Shown one piece after another: positions 52,887-63,082 of a DNA stretch of 64,000 nt (position 1 is the first letter of the stretch; every line of letters begins with the position of its first letter). The translations under genes were made by a program, and so were the position numbers. The notes below the pieces were generated by a model. That model did no database searches and was not told the origin of the DNA. It saw only the letters and a list, made by a program, of their open reading frames with translations. Source of the stretch: Brachionus manjavacas (lineage: Eukaryota > Rotifera > Eurotatoria > Ploima > Brachionidae); assembly GCA_019054805.1 (NCBI GenBank), contig JAHQIY010000012.1:372001-436000 (forward strand), written 5' to 3'.

Positions 52887-53290
52887 TTTTTCTTGTTTCA
52901 ATTTTTTATTTTTTTCCTTTTTATATTGCTAAGTACAATTGAAATTGTTTTGGCTAAGAGGCATTGATAATCGATTAAATGCCAAATTTACATCGAATGT
53001 CGCTTTTTATTTTTATTTTTATGAAGTTTTGAGTAGATTTTATGTGTTTGAATATCTGATAAATATAAAATAAATTCAATAATCATTAAAAGACTTTTAA
53101 ATTAAGGTTGCTATTTTTTCCTTATTCATCCAGAATTGAATATATTAAACCAAAATAAATGAAAAATGCACTGTAATCAAAAGTACCTTTTTTGATCAAA
53201 TAAATTATTTCAATTTATAATTTTTTTTTGCAAAAAGAGAAAATGTATTTCCTTGAAGTCAAGATAGAAATTATAAAAAAGTATTCTTAG
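51862..53290. repeat. Right arm of inverted repeat around the PAN/LamG gene pair
   Basis: It is the inverted counterpart of 46440-47855, including the TATA-like promoter and the pogo HTH fragment (53220-53290). Beyond 53290 the arms share nothing. 53290-53780 is A+T-rich without a gene. Confidence 0.85.
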
Positions 53291-53784
53291 ACAATTAGAC
53301 ACAAATTTTGAAATTCTTTTGAAAGCAAAAAAATCTGGTTAAACAATTTTGGACAATTTTTTTAAATTTTTGATACAAAATCTGCATTTACTATTTGACC
53401 TATGATAACATAATTTACAATTGACTAAAATTTACTTGAGAGATGGTACGTACAATTCAAAATATCATTTAAATTCATTTAAAATCTTGAGATGCTTTTT
53501 TATTTAAAAATAAAAAGGAAAATAGTTAATTAATCAGAATTATAATATGTAATTATAACCCTTTGCTCCACAAGGGGTGAATAAGGAAAAAAAATTAACT
53601 TATCCTTAGGGTTGGTTTGGTGTTGATTTTAATCAAAAATCTATTCAATATTCGATTAACCTTCAATTGACCAAATCTTTTTAATCCATTCTAGATTATT
53701 CTGCAATTTTATACATAATATTAATCATAAAACACAGGATCATGAAACCCAACAACAAAGAGTCAAAGAGCAATCAAAACTTAG

Positions 53785-53885
53785 AAATTTAAGTGTATGT
53801 ACTTTGAACTGCAAAAATCTACTTGGTAATATTAACTATATAAACGAGCTTCTAAAACAAACGGATATAATAGCGGGTGATGCAT
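53785..53885 (+). mobile_element. LINE endonuclease N-terminal fragment
   Basis: One frame reads LRNLSVCTLNCKNLLGNINY and NELLKQTDIIAG, the first strand-helix unit of an APE-type LINE endonuclease (the catalytic Asn in 'tlN'). It is unlike families A and B, so it is a further LINE type. It breaks off at the Tc1 remnant. Confidence 0.5.
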
Positions 53886-55090
53886 AAGTAAAAGGACAAA
53901 AGTTAAGTTAACTTGGCCTAACTCAGCATCATACAATTAGACTCGAAAAAAACTCGTACTCGCCTAACTCGGAAAATTCGAGTTTATACTCGTACCCGTA
54001 CTCGGCAAACTCGTAAAACTTGAGTTAAAAACTATGAATTTCACTAGTCAAAATTTTTTTGTTAAATTTTTTAATAATTTTTATTATAGTTTATTAGTAA
54101 ATCAAAATTTAATATCAAATCTATTTGAAAATATCTAATTTTAATAATTTTTTTTATTTCGCTTTGTTTTCCAATAAATCAACATCAACAATCAAACGAA
54201 TCAAAATTTGAATCCTGAAACTTTTCAATCAAAGTTTCAGGATTCATGTTCATTGAACGCTTGTCGCAAACTAAGCCACAAATACTAAAGAACCTTTCTA
54301 TGAAAGCCGTCGACGCTGGAATCGAGAAAAGAATTAAAGCAACTTGTCATTCTTTAAAAAATCGATTCTTTCTTTTTTAATCTCTTCTTGCAAACTAAAT
54401 CTGGCAACTTTTCATGAGACTCATAATTTTTTGACTTTGTTAGCAAAGCCATTAATGATCTGTTTTCGTTTCTGGCAGATGATGTTGAAACTTTGATTGA
54501 AAAAATTTTGATTCGTGTTAATGTTGATTTATTGGAAAACAAAGCGAAATAAAAAAAATTATTAAAATTAGATATTTTCAAATAGATTTGATATTAAAAT
54601 TTGATTTACTAATAAACTATAATAAAAATTATTAAAAAAAATAACAAAAAAATTTTACTAGTGAAATTCATAGTTTTTAACTCGAGTTTTTAGACTTTTT
54701 CGAGTTTTTACACGAGTAAATACTCGAGTTTTACGAGCTTGCCGAGTACGCGTACGAGTATAAACTCGAATTTTCCGAGTTAGGCGAGTATGAGTTTTTT
54801 TCGAGTCCAATTGTAAGCTCAGCATCTGCTCACTCTTCTAAGGAAAGCATAATATGGATGAACGAAAATGTAAATTATGTGACCAAGGATATCAACCCGC
54901 CAAATTTCCCGCAAGCGCGTCCAATCGAAAATTTTGGGGTTGAAAGTTAAAAAGCATACGAGAGAGATTTTCAAGCCTCAACTTAGCAACAGCTGATAAA
55001 CCGTATTAAATAGAAATTGAAGGGATTCGACATAAATTTTGAGAAATCCCTAATCCCTAATAGCTCAAAAAAATCGACCACGATAGAGTT
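53886..55090 (+). pseudogene. Tc1/mariner-type transposase C-terminus split by a hAT element
   Basis: Outside the hAT insertion, the frame at 53913-53929 (WPNSA) continues from 54826 as SAHSSKESIIWMN, then DINPPNFPQARPIENF. 'NPPN.PQ.RPIE.FW' with its Glu/Asp is the third catalytic motif of Tc1/mariner-like transposases. A frameshift after ENFG and later stops show decay. The downstream block QQLINRIK and GFDINF.KSL fits the family's C-terminus. Confidence 0.7.
53930..54817 (-). mobile_element. 888-bp hAT non-autonomous element with 8-bp target duplication
   Basis: Inverted repeats of about 300 bp begin CATACAATTAGACTCGAAAA, with the other end CTTACAATTGGACTCGAAAA. The outer 100 bp are dense in ACTCG/CGAGT words. 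A perfect 8-bp duplication CTCAGCAT flanks it (53922-53929, 54818-54825). The centre, minus strand, reads IPASTAFIERFFSICGLVCD and RSMNMNPETLIEKF, the hAT dimerisation domain, so it derives from an autonomous hAT by internal deletion. Confidence 0.88.
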
Positions 55091-56250
55091 TTTACATTAT
55101 TTAAAAATCATAATTCGATTGAAAAATAAAATTTTTACAACATAAAAAAATGAGGCTCGCTGCGTTACACACAAATTTCGTTACACACAAATTTTTGCTG
55201 CGTTCAACCTATTTTTTTTTCTCAACACACATTTTCTAGTATTTGTGCGTTTTATTCTAAAAAATGAGTGGAAAGTAAAAAAACAAAGTTTCTGGTAAAA
55301 TTTTATTTAAAATAAAAAAAAATATTAAATTATTAAATTTAATAAAAAAAAAAAAAGTAAGCTTTTTTTCACAAAAATTACAAGTCCACAATTTAGTCGA
55401 TTTAAGACTATTAGAACATTTAAGATGAAAATTTTTAATTTTTAATTCCTCATAAAATAGTCTTGCATAGATAAGGGAATTTCACACCGTCTTTAATAGA
55501 AAAACAAACTTTACTGAAATTAAAACTAATTTTTTGAGTGTGAATATTTGATTGTTGCAGATCATCTTTATTGTCAAACTACAAACTTTCAAGCAAACTA
55601 AAAAAAAAAATTAGACAATAAATAAAGTTAATGAACAAGTGACACTCTAAAAATTACACTCTAAAAGTTTAATTTGTGTTGGAGTTATTGTAACTGGTTA
55701 GAATGGGACTATAAGTCTTTCTTTTTTAGCTTTATCAATTTTATATTTTTTTTAATTTTCTGCTGGTTTGTGTAAAATTTCATTAACACCTAAACCTTTA
55801 ACGAAACCCAACTTTTTGATTTTAAAATCATCTGACACAATTTTTAACAATATTAATTCTATGATCTATCTATCTATCTATTTGACTATTTTTTTCTTTT
55901 AGATTTAAATCTTTATTGTATTTACAGTACTGCTACGATCAATTGTTTTTACGAAATTTTTCGTGATATTATGTAAAGGATATGGGGCAAACATAAAAAA
56001 AAAATCAAAAAGTTAAATTTTATATATTTTCTGATTGATCTTGACGAGCTGATTCATAATCTGTTAAAATTTTTAAAATCTGACTTTCCATAAAAAAGTT
56101 ACAGCGTTTCAAATCCGTGTTTTTTTTTACTACTGTTTTAAGTTAGACAGCTTTATCTCGGTTTTTTTTGAAGCTAATTAGGATTTTTGTATAACAAAAT
56201 GTTCAGAATTGAGTAAGGAATTAGAAAATGGCAGAAAAATAACTTAAACG
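55091..56250. other. A+T-rich stretch with small repeats
   Basis: It contains a doubled GTTACACACAAATTT (about 55164-55192), a short (ATCT)n at 55863-55882 and a TACAGTACTGCTACGATC terminus at 55926 like the one at 7705. No gene is supported. Confidence 0.3.
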
Positions 56251-56257
56251 TCATTCT

Positions 56258-56975
56258 CTACGAGATCTTTTTTATCACAATCCAGACTAAAATTATACAA
56301 ATTTTCGCTTTTTTAGAAACAAACATATCTTTTTTATTTTGTCCCATGCTTAAATACCAGATATTACTTGTTACATGAGAACATGCACCAAATACCCTTG
56401 CACCAGCTTTACTATCGCAGTACCATTCTTGAATTGGATCCATTGTTGAAACTGTTGAATATTTTATCCAGGTATTTGGAATTAATTGGGAAGAAAATCT
56501 TGACTTTATTTTGACCCGAATAAGTTCTACATTTTCACCATAAAATTCGCATACATAATCTGCATTTTGGTCCAAATGTGAGATGGTGTGAGGAACACAT
56601 TGTTTAAGTTGGTAAACTCCATAAGTTATCGATTTTATATATGCCTCGGTTAACTTTGGAAATCAAAGCTCTTTAATTTGAACAACTCTAAAATATTCTT
56701 CGTTTAGAATAGTTTTCCACTGAAAATTTTAATTTGTTATCTTCATTTGCCTTTGCAACCATCTCTTTAAATGTAAAAAATTTTTTACATTTAAATACAC
56801 GTAAAATTTCGTAAAAACAGTTTAAATTGATCTTTATAAGCTCTTACAATTTTATCTGGTCCATTAGCATCTATTTTTGTTTTTACCATTAATTTTCTGT
56901 ATGATGGGTCTTTTCTACCAAAGGCTCCCCATCGCCAATTTTTTTTAACCTTTTCGATCCCATTCAAATTTAGAT
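56258..56975 (-). pseudogene. Decayed transposon protein with SWIM-like Cys/His cluster
   Basis: The minus-strand order is NWRWGAFGRKDPSYRKLMVK (about 56940), a shift, then FPKLTEAYIKSITYGVYQLK (with one stop before it), HTISHLDQNADYVCEFYG, SRFSSQLIPNTWIKYS, and finally QEWYCDSKAGARVFGACSHV ending with a WYLS block. 'WyC.CKaGaR..G.CsHv...WYL' is a SWIM-like zinc cluster typical of a DDE-type transposon family common in invertebrates. The first Cys pair is damaged here (Ser for the second Cys). Not functional. Confidence 0.6.
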
Positions 56976-56989
56976 TTGCAAAAGAATTT

Positions 56990-58020
56990 TAGGAGTTTCG
57001 GCAACCATCGCTTCTTTTGAATTTAAAAGACAGTATATATTTTAATGACATCACTAAAATAAACAAAACAAAAAATGTTTACTCTCTGCTTTTCGCAGAT
57101 GATACAGTTACATTCTTCATTTATAACAAAAAGGGGAACCTAGAAAATAAGATAAAAAAATACACCAACGAACTGGAACAATGGCTTATTAAATGGAAAA
57201 TGAAGATATCAGTTGAAAAGTCGTGTTCAGTAGTCATCTCTAGGTACAATAAAAAGAAAGAGATAATCTAAACTTAAAAATTAATGGAAACAGAATAATA
57301 AGCCAAACAGAAATCAAGTTTCTTGGCATCAAATTTGATTCTAAATTAAATTTTAATATATTAGTAGATGAAATTAAAGAACGCTGCAAGAAAATTCTAA
57401 ATATTATTAAGAAATTGTCAAATAAAAAATGGGGTCTTAATCAGAACACACTAGGAAATTTATATAAATCTTTAGTCTGATCTATTTTAGACTATTCTTT
57501 TCCTTGCTTGAATTCATTTTCAGAAAATAATATCAAAAAACTACAAGCAATTCAGAATACAGCAGTAAGATCTATCCTTAAGTTAAAATATGATACTCCC
57601 TCCAACATGGTGCATCATGAAGCTTTTAACAAACATAAATTACTAACAGTCTCAAATCGGCTTTTTGAGTTGAGTGAGAGATATGTTCGGACAGGACTGA
57701 GTCATTCTATTCCATTGGTTGAAAGACTGGTGAAAGAATACCAAGAAGGTTTCGAATCAAGATATATTGAATACCCAACTTCATTGTGTAATTGCTACCT
57801 TACTATTTCCTCATTTTTTCCTGAAACTTGAACTATGTAAGCATGTGCCACATGTAACAATCTGTCTTCTTAACTTTCATTTTTTTTTTTATAGCTTATT
57901 TACTTTATTTTGATTTTCTTTATCTCATTTTATTAACTTTCATTTTTTTTTTATTTTGATTTTGATTTTTTAATTTATTCTGAAGGAGCCCTAGCTCGGT
58001 ACAGAAAACAAATAAGAAAA
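56990..58020 (+). mobile_element. LINE family A, 3' third (RT FADD box to tail)
   Basis: It begins inside RT (DSIYFNDITKI, then YSLLFADDTVTFFIYNK with the catalytic Asp pair), passes WLIKWKMKISVEKS and a stop at 57269-57271, FLGIKFDSKLNFN, KKLQAIQNTAVRSILKL, and ends SFFPET-stop at 57831. The 3' UTR ends with TTATTCTGAAGGAGCCCTAG, CTCGGTACAGAAAACAAATA. It is the longest family A copy in the window and the reference for the other fragments. It is 5'-truncated and disrupted by two stops. Confidence 0.85.
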
Positions 58021-58061
58021 AAAATCATATTATTGTTTATCTAAAAATTTTAATTGATAAA

Positions 58062-58470
58062 ATGAATGAAAAACAAGTATGCATAAAGAGAAAATGTATT
58101 TCTCTTGAAGGCAACATAGATTTTATAAAAATATAAAAAGCAACAAACAATCCAGTAGAGCAAGACAGTGATACAGAAATTGAAGAGCAACAAGATGCAA
58201 ATAAACAAGTGATTAACTCAAAAGAAGCAGTCACTGAAACAATTTTTTTTGGCCAAAAAACGATGATAATTCTAATATTATATTATTTAATACTGGAAAT
58301 TTTATAATTGAAATTAGCTTTACCAAACATAATCTATTCACGATTTTTTCTAAAAAATTAACTTAAAAACTAATTTGATATTTTTCGCATTTTAATATTA
58401 GTTTTTTGAATCAATACAATTTGGTTTAAAAAATTTTTTGTCCTTATCATTTTTTGAAGTAAAAACTTTT
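58062..58470 (+). mobile_element. pogo/Tigger-type remnant (HTH start joined to acidic C-terminal part)
   Basis: KRKCISLEGNIDFIK matches the HTH start at 46490, followed directly by EQDSDTEIEEQQDANKQVIN, and then non-coding sequence that matches the reverse complement of 46260-46100. It is a third member of the same internally deleted pogo family. 58470-58862 contains possible decayed gag sequence (SSQALVTIKDPSEYYF), not assignable. Confidence 0.6.
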
Positions 58471-58862
58471 TTTATGTTGAAATATTTTGGTTTATTTATT
58501 TTATTTATACAATAAACTACTTCTAGTAATGAACAATCAAGAATTTCTAGTCAAGCTTTAGTCACTATTAAAGATCCTTCAGAATATTATTTTAAAGACG
58601 CAAAAAGTGTTTTGGATGACATGTGGGAGAAGCCAGAGTCGGGAAATTTCCACAAAAAAAGCTTACAAACAATGGGAAAGTACATGATTTTACTTCTTAT
58701 TTAAACTTTTCCAAGTCGACATTAGGAACTAATACCAAAAAACAAAAAGTTGAATAGGGTGCATTTTTTGTGGTGTAAAAACAAAAGGTTTCCTGGGTGC
58801 AACATCAAATATGTTAACTATTAAGAGCGACACAGTAATATTCTCGATTTGAATGGAATAAT

Positions 58863-61800
58863 TTGATGGAATCACATAATGTTGAGCCTAAAAATAAAGA
58901 TAATTTCAACAACAATAAAAATCTAAATCTTAAAACAAAAAATGCTACATCACCCAAATTTTCAAAAAATCTTCAATTGGCCAAACAACCACATCACCCA
59001 AAATCTCATTCACATCAGAATTTAAAATTGCCTACCAACAACACAACATTTTTAAAGGAACAAATTTCAAACTACAGTTCAACCGTAGAAGAAAATTTAG
59101 AAGGTGATTGCCTAATTAACGACATTTTGACTCATTTTCAAATCGACACTGGTTCAGATATAACAGCTATATCTGATAAAAAGTACAAGGATCTTCTAAA
59201 TGGAGAAGAGATGATTCAAGTCAGAAATTATATTACGGGTGCCGATGGTAGTAACTTAGTAATTCTTGGTAGAACTGGGGTCAAAATACAATTTGGTACA
59301 TACACCACACAAATGAATGTTTACATAATTAAAGATTTGGTACAAGATTGTCTCATTGGTCTTGATTTTGTTAATAAATTCAATGGGTTTAGAATACCAA
59401 TTGGTCATTTAAAATCGACTTTAAAAAATTTTACAATTACAACTATACACAACTACAACAAGAAAATTAAACAATCGCAGTTGAATAACAATGACGCAAA
59501 ACCTAAAACTGTCCAAATCATCCACTCAAACTCAGACACTATTGAATCTAAGGAGGCTCCATCGAAAAATGAAGTAATCAAAATTAAAATCTTAGAATTA
59601 GTAAAAAGTGTCTCAGCCGCTTCACTCATGGATCTTAAACCATCAACAATTACGAATCATAAAATTGACATAATTAACCCAAAACAAGAACCAATACGTC
59701 AAAAAACACGTAGAGTCCCAATGAGCAAACGAGATGAATTTAGTAAAATGATTGATGAAATGCTTTCGGCAAAGTTAATCCAACCAAGCAATTCATCCTG
59801 GTCCTCACCAATATATTTAGTTAACAAACCAGATGGATCAATTCGTCTCACTATCGACTATCGCTTACTTAAAAATGTCACCAGGAAAGATGCTCATCCG
59901 TTGCCAAACATTGATGACTTATTTACGCGGTTGTCAAAGTCAAAGTGGTTCACCAAACTGGATTTGTTTAGTGAATATTTTCAAATAAAGCTGGATCCAA
60001 AATCGCAAAAATACACAGCATTTTCTTGTGAGCGAGGCTTATTCGAATTTGTGGTGATGCCAATGGGTCTGACAAATGCGCCAGCATCATTTCAAAGGGC
60101 CATGAATGAAGTAATGGAGGAATCAATTTAAAAATGAGTTTGTTGTCGTATTTTTTGATGATATTTTAATACATTCTTACGATATATCCAGCACTTAGAA
60201 CATGTAAGAATAGTTGTAGAAATTTTAAAAAAGAACGTACTTCAAGTTAAACTGAGAAAATGTGAAATCATGAAAAACGAAGTTGCATTTTTAGGTCATG
60301 TAATAAGATTTGGCTACATTAAACCTGATCCAGCTAAAATTGAAGCTCTTTTTCACTATCCTAGACCTTATACTCTAAGACAATTACAAAGCTTCTTAGG
60401 CTTAGCTCAATATTATAGAAAATTTATGGAACATTTTTCCCAAATAGCCGCACCTTTGTATAAATTAACGACAAAGGAAGAAACAATTACAGCAAAAAAT
60501 AATAAAATAAACTGGAATGAACAATGTGAGGAATCTTTTAATATTATACGCAACTTGTTAACATCAGAAACGGTCTTAACGTTACCAGATCCAAATAGAA
60601 GATTTAGGTTAGACACGGATGCCTGTAATACAGGAGTAGGTGCGGTATTATCCCAAGAAGTAAATGGGAATATGAGACCAATCGCATATTTCTCAAAACA
60701 ACTAAACAAAAGCCAACAAAACTATTCAACAACTGAGAAGGAATTGTTTATAATGGTCATAGCGATGGAAAATTTCCTTCTTTCTTATTTGGTCGAGAAT
60801 TTGACTGCTATGTTGACCATCAACCTTTATCATGGTTACTCACGTGTAAAAAACCTAATTAACGTTTAGCAAGATGGTTAATTAGAATCAACAATTACAC
60901 CTTCAAAATCCATTATAAAATTAGTAAAACCTATACAAATGCAGACGCACTTTCGAGATGGCCTTTGCCAATTGACGATGTGAGAGTACAAGCTCAACAA
61001 TTACAACACGTAGCTGATACCAAAAAGGGTGATAAATTTAATTGACATCAATCAAGATGAACCAGAACCACAACAATTAGAAATTTTACCAGTTGAACAA
61101 GACAAAGACCAAAGTATTAGTTGGATTAAAAATCTAATTAATGGAAATGGTGAAAACCGCCCGGAAATAAAGCAATTCAATTCCAATTTTCATAAGAGAT
61201 TATATGAACTGTATAAATAGCTTTATTTAGATAACGATCTCTTATTTCTGAAAAAGTATGATGGTACAAAGGTTGTTGTTCTACCAAAACATTTAATGAA
61301 TCAAACAATTGAGATGGTGCACAGTTCTATACTTGGTGGTCATCTAGGTGTCAGCAAAACATATGACAAACTAAGAGATCGTTTTTATTCACCAAAATTA
61401 AAAAATAAAACGATCAGATTCATTAAAGAGTGCTTTACTTGTCAAAAAGTTAAACAACCTAAACAATTTCAAAGAGCACGACTACAACCAATTCGGCCAA
61501 ATAAACCGCTCTAATTAATTACCATAGACATAACCGGTCCATTGCCAACATCCAAGAATGGAAATTGTTATATATTGGTAATTTGTTGTCACTTTTCAAA
61601 ATGGGTGGCTCTGTATCCAATGAACAACACAACGAGTGACACTGTGGCTCATAATTTAATAAGGTTCATGATGCAATTTGGTCTCTGTACAAACATTCTT
61701 TCAGACTTGGGTACAAATTTCCAGTCTGAATTAATGAGAAAAGTCTATGAACTTTTAGAAATTCATCGATTAAGAACAACATCTTTTCATCCCGAATGTG

Positions 61801-62806
61801 ACGGCTTAACAGAGCGCTTTAATCGTACACTCAAAACAATGATGATAGCATGTTACGTGAATGAGAACCAAAACAATTGGGATGAACTTTTACCATATTT
61901 GAGCTTTGCCTACAACACATCAACACATTCAACAACCAACCATTCACCGTATCAAGTTATTTTTGGGAGAAAACCCAAAATCCCAATTGACTTGATGATT
62001 ACCGAATGTGCCGAAAATAATGGGGAAGGGGAAGTTACAGTAGACTTGAACGCAACTGAAACTGAGAACAATTACAATGAACAAACACGTGCTGACCTAT
62101 ATGTTCGTGAGTTAAAATATATACTCAATGAAGTCTTCAATTGTGTCCAAACAATTACAAATTCCAAAGTTGAAAAAAGTAAATATTATTACGATCGCAA
62201 CATTAAACCAAGTGAATTAAAGGTAGGAGACTTAGTATTGTTAAATATTCCGAAAGTCAGGAGAGGACTTTCTAAAAAACTTGCCCCAAAATGGGAAGGT
62301 CCATTCATAATATTACAAAAATTTGGACCGGTAAATTTTAAAATAAAAAAATTAAATAAATTAAAAGCCAAAGTCAAATTAGTGCACCATAATCGCTTAA
62401 AAAGATTTTTTGGTATCATCAAAGATAAATTAAGTCACCCTGAGTCCGAAAATGAAAATGATACTCTACCTCAGAAAAAACAAAGATACGTAAAAAGAGA
62501 CAATTTAAGGATAGAAGAACAATTACAAACCCGGTTGACCAGCAAGATAAGTCTATAAATGAAAATTACCATAATTTACACGGAAATCAAGACAGAGTAG
62601 AATTTGATTGTCCCGTACCTGATGTACAGCCAACAAAAAATGAATCATTTTTAGATAGCCGGTCTGACACTGAAACTGAGTCGGATTCCTCAGGTGATCA
62701 GACGTTTATTCCAAATAAATACCTGGCAAATCAAGTGGTCAATAGGGAGGGAAATACTCGCAAAAGTAGTCGAGTTAAGAAACCAGTCAATAGACTCGGA
62801 TTTTAA
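58863..62806 (+). mobile_element. Gypsy/Metaviridae-type LTR retrotransposon pol, decayed
   Basis: In order: an Asn/Lys-rich end of gag; protease (FQIDTGSDITAI, then GLDFVNKF); reverse transcriptase (PIYLVNKPDGSIRL, KLDLFSEYFQIKL, PMGLTNAPASFQRAM; stop at 60129-60131; catalytic FVVVFFDDILIHS); a frameshift near 60190; FLGHVIRFG and RNase H (LDTDACNTGVGAVLSQ, YFSKQL); a shift near 60790; the H2C2 integrase finger (H...H...CFTCQK); stop at 61512; the DDE integrase core (ITGPLPTSKN, SDLGTNFQS, DGLTERFNRT); and the C-terminal PKWEGPFIIL and VHHNRLKRF. A final frame after 62558 ends in an acidic/basic tail at 62806. At least five breaks make it inactive. I cannot find LTRs or a primer-binding site in the window. 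Confidence 0.88.
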
Positions 62807-63082
62807 TGTATCCCTAGTATTTAAAATTTTTCTAGCTTTTTCTAAAATATATTTTCAAAATTTTATTAACTTACATACATAAAAATTTTTTAATTTCAAA
62901 AATTGTAAAATATTAATTAATTTCAAATTTCAAATTATTTTTGAAACTTTGTAAAAAAAATAAAAAAAAATTCACTTTTCTTTTCCTTTCATTTCCTTCT
63001 TCGGTATTGTTGTAATTTTCTATTTCCTTTTATTATTATTTATCATATTTAGAGCTTCAATCAAAATACAACAACAATTACC
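62807..63082. other. Spacer between Gypsy pol and the RRM/RING frame
   Basis: It is A+T-rich and becomes pyrimidine-rich (62975-63045), followed by AGAGCTTCAATCAAAATACA and CAACAACAATTACC before the ATG at 63083. It could hold an intron end, a promoter or a degraded LTR; nothing decisive is seen. Confidence 0.3.

Noticed and set aside
55863-55882. (ATCT)n microsatellite as a notable locus
   Set aside because: Only about four to five units; unremarkable.
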